DNA of 64,000 bases, from the NCBI GenBank assembly GCA_963789255.1, contig CAWBJW010000002.1, positions 1,550,001 through 1,614,000 of the forward strand, written 5' to 3'. The notes below the pieces were generated by a model. That model was not told the DNA's origin. It did no database searches and saw nothing but the letters and a program-made list of their open reading frames with translations. Of the stretch, positions 18,181 to 27,618 are shown piece after piece (position 1 is the first letter of the stretch; every line of letters begins with the position of its first letter). Source of the stretch: DATARH01 sp963789255. GTDB taxonomy: Bacteria > Pseudomonadota > Alphaproteobacteria > ATCC43930 > CGMCC-115725. A program made the position numbers and the translations under genes.

Positions 18181-19299
18181 ATGAAGGTCGCCGGCCGGGC
18201 GATGCGCACGATCTGGCTCGCCGCCGGCGGGCGGCCTGATCGCCCCGTCGTCGAGATCATCGACCAGACGCGGCTGCCGCACGAGCTCGTCATCGCCCGC
18301 CTCGCGCGGCTCGACGACGCGGCTCGGGCGATCCGCGACATGCAGGTGCGCGGCGCCCCGCTGATCGGCGTCACCGCAGCCTACGGTATGGCGCTGGCAG
18401 TTGCCGAGGACCCATCCGACCGCGGCATCGAAAAGGCCGCCGCGACCCTCGCCGCGACCCGCCCGACCGCGGTCAATCTTGCCTGGGCGCTCGCCGAGAT
18501 GCGCCGGGCGCTCACCGGGCTGGTGCCCGAAGAGCGCTTTGCTGCCGCGCTTGCATGCGCCGGCGCGATCGCCGAGGAGGATGTCGCGATCAACCGCGCG
18601 ATCGGCGAGCGCGGGTTCGGCCTGATCGAAGCGGCGTTCGACGCGAAGGGCGGGCGCGGGCCGGTGCAGATCCTGACCCATTGCAACGCCGGCTGGCTCG
18701 CCGCAGTCGATTGGGGCACCGCGCTGGCGCCGATCTACCGCGCCAATGATGCCGGTATCGCGCTCCACGTTTGGGTCGACGAGACGAGGCCGCGCAACCA
18801 GGGGGCGAGCCTCACCGCCTGGGAATTGGGAATGCACGGCGTCCCGCACACGGTCATCGCCGACAATGCCGGCGGCCATTTGATGCGCCAGGGCGAGGTC
18901 GATCTGTGCATCGTCGGCACCGACCGCACCACATCTGGCGGCGATGTCGCCAACAAGATCGGCACCTACCTGAAGGCGCTGGCGGCATATGACAATGGCG
19001 TGCCGTTCTATGTCGCGCTGCCGTCGCCGACGATCGACTGGGAGGTCGCGGATGGCGACGCGATCCCGATCGAGAGGCGCGACCCGCGCGAGGTGACGCA
19101 CATCGCCGGCTGGACCGAAGAAGGACGGCGGGTCGAGGTGCGCCTGGCGCCGGCGGACAGCCCGGCGGCCAATTTCGCCTTCGACGTGACCCCGGCCCGC
19201 CTCGTGACGGCGCTGATCACCGAGCGCGGCGTGTGCCCGGCCTCGCGCGAGGGGCTCCTCGGCCTCTTTCCCGAACGCCGCCGGAAAGGGGCTGCATAA
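18181..19299 (+). CDS. mtnA: methylthioribose-1-phosphate isomerase
   Basis: Converts methylthioribose-1-phosphate to the ribulose form, the step after mtnP. ATG 18181 follows GGGGAGGT, so I prefer it to GTG 18175. Family features are RGAPLIGVTAAYG near residue 58, the catalytic cysteine in LTHCNAG near 163, and the catalytic aspartate in VGTDRTTSGGDVANKIGTY near 243. It has 372 residues, normal for the family. No further methionine-salvage genes follow. Confidence 0.96.
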   Translation: MKVAGRAMRTIWLAAGGRPDRPVVEIIDQTRLPHELVIARLARLDDAARAIRDMQVRGAPLIGVTAAYGMALAVAEDPSDRGIEKAAATLAATRPTAVNLAWALAEMRRALTGLVPEERFAAALACAGAIAEEDVAINRAIGERGFGLIEAAFDAKGGRGPVQILTHCNAGWLAAVDWGTALAPIYRANDAGIALHVWVDETRPRNQGASLTAWELGMHGVPHTVIADNAGGHLMRQGEVDLCIVGTDRTTSGGDVANKIGTYLKALAAYDNGVPFYVALPSPTIDWEVADGDAIPIERRDPREVTHIAGWTEEGRRVEVRLAPADSPAANFAFDVTPARLVTALITERGVCPASREGLLGLFPERRRKGAA

Positions 19300-19318
19300 G
19301 CTCGCAGGATGTGGTCGG

Positions 19319-19386
19319 GATACCGCTAAGCATGTCTTTCAGGTGCACGGGGTCGACGAGGCGGAGAAGGCGGTTCTGCGGCGCTG
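19319..19386 (+). mobile_element. remnant of an IS110-family transposase N-terminus
   Basis: The frame from 19319 reads DTAKHVFQVHGVDEAEKAVLRR, the hallmark opening of IS110-type transposases, then loses similarity. There is no start codon in that frame and no rest of the gene. It is a short scar just after mtnA; the remaining gap to pheA shows nothing else recognisable. Confidence 0.6.
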
Positions 19387-19520
19387 GCCCGGCGCGATAG
19401 TCCAGGTTGTTGGTCCTGCCGTGACGCGCGAGGCCGCGTTGGAATGGAGAGCCGCGTCAAATCGGGCGCCGTCCTGAATTTGGTCCCATCTCCGCCTGCA
19501 TAACGAATCGATCGGCGGCA

Positions 19521-20399
19521 TCAGGCCTCTCCACTCTCCTCTTTCCGCGCGGCGATGCGCAGCGGGTGGGCCGGGTAGACGCCGAGGATCTTGACCTCGG
19601 TCGAGAAGAAGGCGAGCTCCTCGAGCGCCAGCTTCAGCGGGCGGTCCTCGGGGTGCGCCTCGACATCGGCGTAGAACTGCGTCGCGGTAAACTGCCCGCC
19701 GACCATGTAGCTTTCGAGCTTGGTCATGTTGACGCCGTTGGTCGCGAAGCCGCCCAAGGCCTTGTAGAGCGCCGCCGGCACGTTGCGGACGTTGAACACA
19801 AACGTCGTCACCGTCGGCATGCCGCGCGGCGCCCATTTCGCCTCGCGCGCCATGACGAGGAAGCGCGTTGTGTTGTGCCCGGCGTCCTCGATGTTCTGCG
19901 CCAGCGACACGAGACCGTAGGTCTCGCCGGCCAGTTCGGAGGCGATCGCGGCGATCGTCGGATCGCCGAGTTCCTTGATCTCGGCAGCGCTGCCCGCGGT
20001 GTCGGCGCGCACCACCGGCTGGAGGCCGTGCGCGCGGATGAAGTTGCGGCATTGCGACAGCGCATGGACATGGCTTCTGACCGTGCGGATTTTGTCGAGC
20101 GTCGCGCCGGGCAGGGCCAGCAGGTGATGGCTCACCCGCTCGAAATGCTCGCCGATGATGAAGAGGCCCGAATCCGGCATCAGATGGTGGATGTCGGCGA
20201 CGCGTCCGGCGACCGAGTTCTCGATCGGCATCATCGCCAGCCCGGCCCGGCCCTCGCGCACCGCGGCGAAGGCATCCTCGAAGGCGGCGCACGGCAGCGT
20301 CGGCATCGCCGGGAAGACGCGGCGGCAGGCGAGATCGGAATAGGCCCCGGGGGCGCCCTGAAAGGCGATGGAGCGCTCTGGGTTGCTCGCGTTGGTCAT
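19521..20399 (-). CDS. pheA: prephenate dehydratase
   Basis: Makes phenylpyruvate from prephenate for phenylalanine synthesis. The catalytic domain carries PIENSVAGRVADIHHLM near residue 59 and NTTRFLVMARE (TRF motif) near 172. A C-terminal ACT domain from about 195 (GALYKALGGFATNGVNMTKLES-like) would sense phenylalanine. There is no chorismate mutase domain; a mutase-like gene lies at the right edge. The start ATG overlaps the stop of the small AT-rich gene by 4 bases. Confidence 0.96.
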   Translation of the reverse strand: MTNASNPERSIAFQGAPGAYSDLACRRVFPAMPTLPCAAFEDAFAAVREGRAGLAMMPIENSVAGRVADIHHLMPDSGLFIIGEHFERVSHHLLALPGATLDKIRTVRSHVHALSQCRNFIRAHGLQPVVRADTAGSAAEIKELGDPTIAAIASELAGETYGLVSLAQNIEDAGHNTTRFLVMAREAKWAPRGMPTVTTFVFNVRNVPAALYKALGGFATNGVNMTKLESYMVGGQFTATQFYADVEAHPEDRPLKLALEELAFFSTEVKILGVYPAHPLRIAARKEESGEA

Positions 20400-20662
20400 T
20401 TCGAATCGTCAAATCCCGTTTTATTTGTCGCCAGCAGATTCTCGATGCGTCTTAGCCGCGCGTCCATAGTTTTGAGGCATTTTGCAACCATAACAGCAAT
20501 CATTCCAAACGCCGCGATTGCACCATTAGCCTCAGTGAGGCCAATCTCAAAAGGATGACCATTTTCATATATAATAGCTAAAACGACGCCAAATACTCCA
20601 AGGGCGAGAAATAAATTACCCACCAAAGCGAGTACGAAAGGGACATTTTTAATATTGTACAA
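20396..20662 (-). CDS. small AT-rich membrane protein, 88 residues
   Basis: I do not recognise this family. Two predicted membrane helices are visible (VPFVLALVGNLFLALGVFGVVLAIIY and GAIAAFGMIAVMVA), followed by a charged C-terminal helix, MDARLRRIENLLATN. It uses TTG 20662 preceded by a strong AAGGGGG ribosome site, and its stop overlaps the pheA ATG. Its base composition is far lower in GC than its neighbours (roughly 42 percent by eye), suggesting recent transfer. It splits the kdsB-pheA pair that is usually adjacent in related genomes. Confidence 0.7.
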   Translation of the reverse strand: MYNIKNVPFVLALVGNLFLALGVFGVVLAIIYENGHPFEIGLTEANGAIAAFGMIAVMVAKCLKTMDARLRRIENLLATNKTGFDDSK

Positions 20663-20718
20663 GGAATCCCCCTTTCGTAAGCTCTTCGTTATTTAGGTCT
20701 GCATCAGTCGTAGTCGTA

Positions 20719-20793
20719 GGGCGGGTGGAGCGCAGCGCAACCCGCCATTTGCGATGCGGACGCCGCGGCGGGTTACGCTTCGCTCACCCGCCC
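20719..20793. repeat. palindromic dispersed repeat (GGCGGGT...ACCCGCC type)
   Basis: Two inverted arms, GGGCGGGTGGAGCGCAGCGC...CCCGCC at 20719-20746 and GGCGGGTTACGCTTCGCTCACCCGCC at 20767-20793, can each fold and can pair with each other. The inner GAGCGnAGCG / CGCTTCGCTC core is shared with the element at 43791-43860. It lies downstream of the kdsB stop. Confidence 0.75.
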
Positions 20794-20803
20794 TCATTGT
20801 CCA

Positions 20804-21580
20804 TCATTCTGTCGCGGCTTCCATCAATTCCCGGGCGCGGGCGAGGTCGGCCGGCGTGTCGACCTGCACGCCGAGCCACGCCGCGTCGATGAGGCTGACC
20901 GAAATGCGCATGCCGGCTTCGAGCGCGCGCAATTGTTCGAGCCGCTCGCGCTGTTCGAGGATGCCGCGCGGCAAGGTGACAAACCGGTCGAGCGCGGCGC
21001 GGCGATAGGCGTAGAGCCCGATATGCTCGTAATGCGTCCCGTCGCCCCACGGCACCGGCGCTTTCGAGAAATAGAGCGCGCGCGCCGGGCGGGCGGGATC
21101 GGCAAAGCCGGCGGCCACCTTGTTGACGCTGGTCGAATGGAGCGCCGCCGGATCGGCGATCTCGGCGGCCAGGGTCGCGATGTCGGTTCCGGGCTCGGCC
21201 AGGGCGGCGAGCGCCACGCGGATCGCCAAGGGATCGAGCATCGGCATGTCGCCCTGGACGTTGATCACCGCGTCATGGCGGCGCTGCGGATCGATCAGGG
21301 TGATCGCGGCCTGGATGCGGTCGGAGCCGGTCGGCAAAGCCGGATCGGTCATCACCGCCCGCCCGCCTTCCTGCTCGATCGTGTCGGCGATGGCGATGTC
21401 GCCGCAGGCGACGACGACCGGGCCGATTGCGGCGGCGACGGCACGGCGCCAGACATGCACGATCATCGGCACGCCGGCGATCAGGGCGAGCGGCTTATCG
21501 GGCAGCCGGCTCGCGGCAAGGCGGGCGGGGATCAGAACGATCGGGTTGCGGATCGGATTTTCGGCAGGCATTGCGGTCAC
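20804..21580 (-). CDS. kdsB: 3-deoxy-manno-octulosonate cytidylyltransferase (CMP-Kdo synthetase)
   Basis: Activates Kdo with CTP for LPS assembly. The 258 residues begin with the nucleotide-binding PARLAASRLPDKPL near residue 18. Family features follow: TGSDRIQAA near 86, VINVQGDMPML near 106, and HIGLYAYRRAALDRFV near 187. It is complete. It lies 141 bases upstream of the small AT-rich gene and is divergent from the cytochrome c gene. Confidence 0.96.
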   Translation of the reverse strand: MTAMPAENPIRNPIVLIPARLAASRLPDKPLALIAGVPMIVHVWRRAVAAAIGPVVVACGDIAIADTIEQEGGRAVMTDPALPTGSDRIQAAITLIDPQRRHDAVINVQGDMPMLDPLAIRVALAALAEPGTDIATLAAEIADPAALHSTSVNKVAAGFADPARPARALYFSKAPVPWGDGTHYEHIGLYAYRRAALDRFVTLPRGILEQRERLEQLRALEAGMRISVSLIDAAWLGVQVDTPADLARARELMEAATE

Positions 21581-21735
21581 GGCGCGATCGGTGGTGCAAA
21601 AGGGGCAGCGACAACATGCCCGGTTCGCTTGCGCGCCGGAAGCGCGATAATTTGTTTGAGTTGGTGGCGGGAATCCGATTTTCTGCCATCAGGCGCGGCC
21701 TGCGCAACCCGGGGACGAGACGAAAAAGGACGCCG

Positions 21736-22260
21736 ATGTCGTCTTTTGAATGGACCAAGATCTTTGCGTCGGTGCTCACGGCGACGATCGTCGCGATGGT
21801 CGCGGGCATCTTGTCGCAAATGATTGTCCATCCGATGCACCTGGAGAAGCTCGTCTATGTGCCGCCCGGCGCCGAGGCCGGTGCGACGGTGCCGGCGGCG
21901 GCTCCCGCCCAGGCGGCCGCTCCTGAGCCGATCGCCCCGGCGCTGGCCAAGGCCGATCCGGCCAAGGGCCAGCAGATCGCCAAGGTCTGCCTGCAATGCC
22001 ATACCTTCGGCAAGGGCGAGCCCAACAAGATCGGCCCGAACCTGTTCGACATCATGGAAGAGAACATCGCGAGCGTTCCCGGCTACCAGTTTTCGAGCGC
22101 GCTCGCCGCCGACAAGGCCAAGAAGTGGACCCCGGATGAGCTGAACGTCTGGCTCTGGCAGCCGCAGGATTTTGCCCACGGCACCAAGATGACGTTCCCC
22201 GGCCTGCCGAAGGTGCAGGACCGCGCCGACGTGATCGCCTATCTCGAAAGCCTGAAATAG
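21736..22260 (+). CDS. cycM: membrane-anchored class I cytochrome c (CycM-like)
   Basis: Electron carrier tethered to the inner membrane, thought to link bc1 with terminal oxidases. An uncleaved N-terminal anchor (FASVLTATIVAMVAGILSQMI) is followed by a Pro/Ala linker to about residue 74. Then comes a cytochrome c domain with heme site CLQCH near 87, an IGPNLFDIM segment and the axial methionine in GTKMTFPGL. ATG 21736 follows AAAGGA. It is divergent from kdsB. Confidence 0.92.
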   Translation: MSSFEWTKIFASVLTATIVAMVAGILSQMIVHPMHLEKLVYVPPGAEAGATVPAAAPAQAAAPEPIAPALAKADPAKGQQIAKVCLQCHTFGKGEPNKIGPNLFDIMEENIASVPGYQFSSALAADKAKKWTPDELNVWLWQPQDFAHGTKMTFPGLPKVQDRADVIAYLESLK

Positions 22261-22269
22261 GAGGAAGGC

Positions 22270-23040
22270 GTCGAAACAGACCCGTTCCTGGCCCTCGCGA
22301 GCGAGCTCGCCGACGCGGCCGGAGAGGCGATCCGTCCCTACTTCCGCCAACCTATCGCGGTCGACGACAAGCCCGATCTGTCGCCGGTCACCGCCGCCGA
22401 TCGCGCCGCCGAGGCGGCGATGCGCCAGCTGATCGCCGAGCGTTTCCCCTCGCACGGCATCTTCGGCGAAGAATTCGGCCGCGAACGCGAGGGGGCCGAT
22501 TTCACCTGGGTGCTCGATCCGATCGACGGCACCAAATCCTTTATCAGCGGGGTGCCGCTGTTCGGCACGCTGATCGCGCTCGCCCATCGTGGCCGACCCA
22601 TCCTCGGGATCATCGACCAGCCGATCCTGCGCGAGCGCTGGATCGGCGCCGCTGGCCGGGCTACCACGTTCAACGGCAACCCGGTCCGCACCCGGCCTTG
22701 CGCCGCGCTTGCTGCCGCGACGGTCTTCTCCACCAGTCCCGAGATGTTCGTCGGCGCCGATGTTGCGGCGCATGCGAAGATCGCCGCCGCCGCCAAACTC
22801 GTGCGCTACGGCGCCGATTGCTACGCGTACGGCCTCCTGGCGCTCGGGTTTATCGACCTGGTCGTCGAGGCGAGCAACAAGCCCTACGATTTCTGCGCGA
22901 TGCCGCCGATCGTCGAAGGCGCCGGCGGGATCGCCAGCGACTGGCGGGGTGCGCCGCTGACCATCGCCTCGGACGGCCGGGTGCTGGTGGCCGGCGACCG
23001 GCGTGCGCACGAAGCGGCGCTGGCGTTGTTAGCGGCGTGA
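22270..23040 (+). CDS. hisN: histidinol-phosphatase, inositol-monophosphatase family; start codon absent
   Basis: Removes phosphate from histidinol phosphate, the penultimate step of histidine synthesis, using metal ions. The motifs are GEEFG near residue 61, WVLDPIDGTKSF near 80 (the metal-binding DPxDGT) and CYAYGLLALGFIDLVVE near 183. The conserved frame starts with the codon GTC at 22270, five bases after a perfect AGGAGGA ribosome site, where ATG or GTG would be expected. The first normal start is ATG 22420, which would cut off about 50 conserved residues. A base error or a substitution at 22270-22272 is likely. Confidence 0.87.
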   Translation, partial: VETDPFLALASELADAAGEAIRPYFRQPIAVDDKPDLSPVTAADRAAEAAMRQLIAERFPSHGIFGEEFGREREGADFTWVLDPIDGTKSFISGVPLFGTLIALAHRGRPILGIIDQPILRERWIGAAGRATTFNGNPVRTRPCAALAAATVFSTSPEMFVGADVAAHAKIAAAAKLVRYGADCYAYGLLALGFIDLVVEASNKPYDFCAMPPIVEGAGGIASDWRGAPLTIASDGRVLVAGDRRAHEAALALLAA

Positions 23041-23065
23041 ACCGCGCGCTTCCTTCGGAGGAATA

Positions 23066-24920
23066 ATGCACCGCCGGTCGTTCATTGCGGGCGGGCTTTT
23101 GCTGCCGTTGACCGGGAGCGCGACGATCGCCGCCGCCGCGGCGACGGCCGCCACCTATGGCCTGTCGCTGTTCGGCGAACTGAAATACGGGCCGGATTTC
23201 AAGAATTTCGACTACGTCAACCCGAACGCCCCGAAGGGCGGGACGATGAAGTTCTCGGCCATCGGCACGTACGACACGCTCAACCCTTTTATCATCAACG
23301 GCGTATCGGCGGCCGGGATCGGCCTGATTTTCGACACGCTGACCTCGGCATCCGAAGACGAGCCGAGCAGCGCCTATGGGCTCGTCGCCGACGGCATCGA
23401 CGTCGCGCCCGACAAGCGCTCGGTGCTCTACCGGCTGCGCCAGGAAGCGCGCTTCCACGACGGCTCGCCGATGACCCCCGCCGATGTGGTGTGGACCTTC
23501 AACGCCTTGCGCGAGCAGGGACAACCCTTGTACCGCCACTATTACGGCGACGTGACCAAGGTCGAGCCGGAAGGCGAGCGCGGCGTTCGCTTCCATTTCA
23601 AATCGGCAGACAACCGCGAGCTCGCGTCGATTCTCGGCGAGATGCCGATCTTATCGAAAAAGTACTGGTCGGCCCACGACTTTACCAAGACGACGCTCGA
23701 CCCGCCGCTCGGCAGCGGCCCCTACACGATCCAGTCGGTCGAGCCGGGGCGCTCGATCACCTACCGCCGGGTCGCCGATTACTGGGGCGCCGACCTGCCG
23801 GTTAACAAGGGCCGCTACAACGTTGACACGATCCGCTACGATTATTACCGCGACGGCACGGTCGCGCTCGAAGCGTTCAAGGCCGGGCAATACGACATCC
23901 GTCAGGAGAACTCGGCGAAAAACTGGGCCACCGGCTATGACAGCCCCGCCCTGCGCCAAGGCCTGATCAAGAAAGAGGTGATCCCGAACCAGTTGCCGAG
24001 CGGCATGCAGGGGCTCGGCTACAATTTGCGCCGTCCGCTGTTTCAGGACCCGCGGGTGCGCCGGGCGCTCGCCTATGCCTTCGATTTCGAATGGTCGAAC
24101 AAGAACCTGTTCTATGGCTCCTACACCCGGACGCGCAGCTATTTCGACAATTCCGAACTGGCCGCGACCGGCGTCCCGCAGGGCGCGGAACTGAAGATCC
24201 TCGAGCCGTTCCGCGGCAAGGTCCCCGACGCGGTGTTTGCCAGGGAATACGACCCGCCCAAATACGACGCCTCGTTCACGATCCGCGACGGGCTGCGCGA
24301 GGGCATCAAGCTGTTGCAGCAAGCGGGGTGGAGTTTCAAGGGCGAAGCGCTCGTCAACGACAAGACCGGCCAGCCCTTTCAGTTCGAGATCCTGCTCAAC
24401 GACCCGGCCTACGAGCGCGTCGCGCTGCCCTTCGTGCAAAACCTGAAGCGGATGGGCATCGCCGCCCGGGTGCGCATCGTTCGACACCGCGTCATACGAG
24501 CAGCGCATGGAGAATTTCGATTTCGATATGGCGGTGGTGCTGTTCGGCCAATCGCTGTCGCCCGGCAACGAGCAGCGCGACTACTTCGGCTCGCGGGCGG
24601 CCGACCAGCCGGGCAGCCAGAACGTCCTCGGCATCAAGAGCCCGGTCATCGACCAGCTGATCGAGGAGCTGATCGCCGCGCCTGACCGCGCCAGCCTCGT
24701 CGCCCATACAAGGGCGCTCGATCGGGTCTTGCAATGGGGATATTACGTGATCCCGCAGTTCCACCTGCCGGCGTACTGGGTGGCGTATTGGGACAAGTTC
24801 CGCCATCCCGCGGTCTCGCCGAAATACGGTCTCGGCCTCAACACCTGGTGGGTCGATCCGCAGGCCGAGCAGGCGATCGAGGCAAAAAAGGGCGAGGGGA
24901 CAAAGGGCGAGGCAAAATAG
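23066..24920 (+). CDS. yejA: peptide-type ABC transporter substrate-binding protein, YejA-like (one frameshift)
   Basis: Periplasmic family-5 solute-binding protein of the oligopeptide/microcin C importer. A twin-arginine-like leader, HRRSFIAGGLLLPLTG, is followed by the YejA opening GELKYGPDFKNFDYVNPNAPKGG-like segment. The frame breaks near 24480. Removing one T restores FDTASYEQRMENFDFDMAVVLFG and a normal C-terminus at 24920, giving about 617 residues. The permease yejB follows after 3 bases. No second copy, yejE or yejF is nearby. Confidence 0.9.
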
Positions 24921-24923
24921 CCG

Positions 24924-26010
24924 ATGATCGCCTATGCGCTGCGGCGGATCCTGCTGATGATCCCCACTCTGTTCATGATCATGGTGGTCAACTTCTTCAT
25001 CGTGCAGGCGGCGCCCGGCGGGCCGGTGCAGCAGATGATCGCGAAATTGCGCGGCACCGCGATCTCCGCAACCGCGCGGCTCGGCGGCGGCGGCGGCGAA
25101 ATCAAGCTTCAGAGCAGCGAAGAGAGCCAATACCGTGGCGCGCGCGGCCTCGATCCCGCCTTCATCAAGCAGCTCGGAAAAGCAGTACGGCTTCGACAAG
25201 CCGCCGCTGCAGCGCTTTCTCCTGATGATGAAGAACTATGCGACGTTCAATCTCGGCACCAGCTTCTTCCAGGACCAGCGCGTCACCGCCCTGATCCTGC
25301 AGAAATTGCCGGTGTCGATTTCGATCGGGCTGTGGACGACCCTGCTCACCTATCTCGTCTCGATCCCGCTCGGCATCAGAAAGGCGGTGCGCGACGGCAG
25401 CCGTTTCGATGTGTGGACCAGCGCCATCATCATCGTCGGCTATGCCGTGCCGAGCTTTCTGTTCGCCGTGCTCTTGATCGTGTTGTTCGCCGGCGGCAGC
25501 TACTGGTCGATCTTCCCGTTGCGCGGCCTGACCAGCGACAACTGGGCCTCGTTCGGCTGGCCGCACCGCATCCTCGACTATTTCTGGCACATCGCCCTGC
25601 CGGTCGCCGCGCTGGTCATCGGCGGGTTCGCGACCTTGACGATGCTGACCAAGAATTGCTTCCTCGACGAGGTCAACAAGCAGTATGTGCTGACCGCGCG
25701 CGCCAAGGGCCTGACCGAGCACCGCGTTCTCTACGGCCACGTCTTCCGCAATGCGATGCTGTTGGTCGTCGCCGGCTTTCCGGCGGCGTTCATCGGCATC
25801 CTGTTCACCGGCTCGTTGTTGATCGAGGTGATCTTCTCGCTCAACGGCCTCGGGTTGTTGGGCTTCGATGCGGCGATCAACCGCGACTACCCGATCATGT
25901 TCGGCACGCTCTATGTGTTCACGCTGATCGGGCTGGTCCTGAAGCTGATCAGCGATCTGACATACATGCTGATCGATCCGCGCATCGACTTCGGCCGGCG
26001 CGGCGCCTGA
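24924..26010 (+). CDS. yejB: peptide ABC transporter permease, YejB-like (one frameshift)
   Basis: Inner-membrane permease partner of YejA. An N-terminal helix, YALRRILLMIPTLFMIMVVNFFIVQ, precedes a periplasmic stretch typical of YejB. The binding-protein-dependent permease domain follows, with the EAA-like loop FLDEVNKQYVLTARAKGLTEHRVLYGHVFRNA. The frame breaks near 25172; removing one G joins FIKQL to EKQYGFDKPPLQRF. The restored length is about 361 residues. The expected partners yejE (second permease) and yejF (ATPase) are not downstream. Confidence 0.9.
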
Positions 26011-26097
26011 TCGGCGTCGCGGCTCGCGGTCTTTGACCCGGACGACGCGCCGCACCACAATAGGCGCGCCATCCCCGGCCACGAGGGCGTCACGCGC

Positions 26098-26562
26098 ATG
26101 AAATATGTCGAGCAGGTGCTGCAGCCTGGCGAAACGGTGGTCTACGCCACCAGCCTCCATTGGCTGGTTTATCTGCGCGCCGTCGTGCTGCTGATCCTGG
26201 CCGTTGCTTTCCTGATCGTCTCGGCAAGCTTTACCAACCAGAATGTGATTCTCGCCCTCAAAGCGGTGGCCATCGTGTTCGGTTTGTTCGCGATCTTGTC
26301 GGCGCTACGCGCGCTGATCCGGCGGGCGACGACCGAACTTGCCGTAACCGATCGGCGGGTGATCTACAAGACCGGCATTTTCCAGCGCCACAGCATGGAA
26401 ATGAACCGCTCGAAGGTCGAGACGGTCGGCGTCGACCAGTCGATCCTCGGCCGCATCCTCGGCTTTGGTACGGTCATGGTGCGCGGCACCGGCGGCAGCT
26501 TCGAGCCGATCCCGTTCATCGGCGACCCATTGACCTTCCGCAGCCACATCACGGCAGGCTAG
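26098..26562 (+). CDS. bacterial PH-domain membrane protein (YdbS-like)
   Basis: A 154-residue membrane-tethered protein. Two adjacent helices near residues 20-65 (LVYLRAVVLLILAVAFLIV, then an LKAVAIVFGLFAILSAL helix) are followed by a bPH_2 domain with LAVTDRRVIYKTGIFQRHSMEM and a VRGTGGSFEPIPFIGDP end. The function is unknown. The stop abuts the nrtR ATG with no gap, so the two are probably coupled. Confidence 0.82.
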   Translation: MKYVEQVLQPGETVVYATSLHWLVYLRAVVLLILAVAFLIVSASFTNQNVILALKAVAIVFGLFAILSALRALIRRATTELAVTDRRVIYKTGIFQRHSMEMNRSKVETVGVDQSILGRILGFGTVMVRGTGGSFEPIPFIGDPLTFRSHITAG

Positions 26563-27618
26563 ATGCCGCAGTCGCGCGCAGCCGCGGCGTCGCTGCGGCA
26601 CACCCGGAACGAGCCGGCGGCGCACGCAAGCGGGGCGGCGCTGTCGATCGGCCTTTCCGCGGTCATCGTCGCCGCCAGCGTTCACGAGCCGCGCGTCCTG
26701 ACGATCCGGCCGATGTCCGGCGAGCGGGCGGCCGGACCGGGCGCGGCAGACGCGGTCGAGGCATTGCCGTCGGGACCGCTCGAAGCCGAGCACCGCACGC
26801 TGGAAATCGGGCTGCGCAGCTGGGTCGAGCGGCAGACCAGCCAGCGTTTGGGCTATGTCGAGCAGCTTTACACCTTTGGCGACCGCGACCGGGTCGCCGG
26901 CGACGCCTCGCTCGCGCTGCCGGCCCTGGTGGTGGCCTATCTGGCCCTGGTGCGCGAGGCGCGCCCGGCCGGATCGGCGGATGCGGAATGGCGCAGCTGG
27001 TACCGCTATTTCCCGTGGGAGGATTGGCGCGACGGCCGGCCGAAGCTGCTCGGACCGCTGGAGGCGCGGCTCGGCATCTGGGCCGCAGAGCCCGCCGGCG
27101 ATGCGGAGCGGCAGTTGCGCGAGGAGCGGCTCGGTCTCGCTTTCGGCCCGCACGGCAGGTCCTGGAACGAGGAGCTGGTCCTCGAACGCTACGAACTGCT
27201 CTACGAAGCCGGGCTTGTTGCCGAAGCGGCGCGCGATGTCGGCCGCCCGGCGGCTTCCGTTGATGGGGCCGCGACCGGAGTGGAAATGGCATCAGACCAT
27301 CGCCGCATCCTGGCGACCGCGATCGGCCGGCTGCGCGGCAAGATCAAATACCGCCCGGTGGTGTTCGAGCTGATGCCGCCGGCCTTCACCTTGCTGCAAC
27401 TGCAGCGCACCGTCGAGGCGCTCGCCGGCGTCCGGCTGCACAAGCAGAATTTCCGCCGGCTGGTCGAGCAGCAGGGGCTGGTCGAGGAGACCGGCGCGAT
27501 CAGCGCCGCGACCGGCGGCCGGCCGGCCCGGCTCGTCCGCTTCCGCCGCGAGGTCCTGCTCGAACGCCCGGCCCCGGGTCTGCGCCTGCGCGCCGGCCGC
27601 CGCGCCGCGGCCGGTTAA
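26563..27618 (+). CDS. nrtR: NrtR-type NAD metabolism repressor (Nudix plus winged helix)
   Basis: A 351-residue regulator. The N-terminal half is a Nudix fold with a degenerate Nudix box around residue 75-100 (RSWVERQTSQRLG in place of RExxEExG), so it should bind an ADP-ribose-type ligand rather than hydrolyse it. The C-terminal winged helix spans about residues 245-310 (HRRILATAIGRLRGKIKYRP; HKQNFRRLVEQQGLVEETG). nadA and nadC lie downstream on the same strand. Two similar palindromes at the nadA promoter are candidate operators. A long insert near residues 125-240 and an Arg/Ala-rich tail are odd. Confidence 0.85.
   Translation: MPQSRAAAASLRHTRNEPAAHASGAALSIGLSAVIVAASVHEPRVLTIRPMSGERAAGPGAADAVEALPSGPLEAEHRTLEIGLRSWVERQTSQRLGYVEQLYTFGDRDRVAGDASLALPALVVAYLALVREARPAGSADAEWRSWYRYFPWEDWRDGRPKLLGPLEARLGIWAAEPAGDAERQLREERLGLAFGPHGRSWNEELVLERYELLYEAGLVAEAARDVGRPAASVDGAATGVEMASDHRRILATAIGRLRGKIKYRPVVFELMPPAFTLLQLQRTVEALAGVRLHKQNFRRLVEQQGLVEETGAISAATGGRPARLVRFRREVLLERPAPGLRLRAGRRAAAG

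Noticed and set aside
17098..19101. 667-residue minus-strand frame
   Set aside because: It lies antisense to intact mtnP and mtnA and is a GC-rich third-position artefact.
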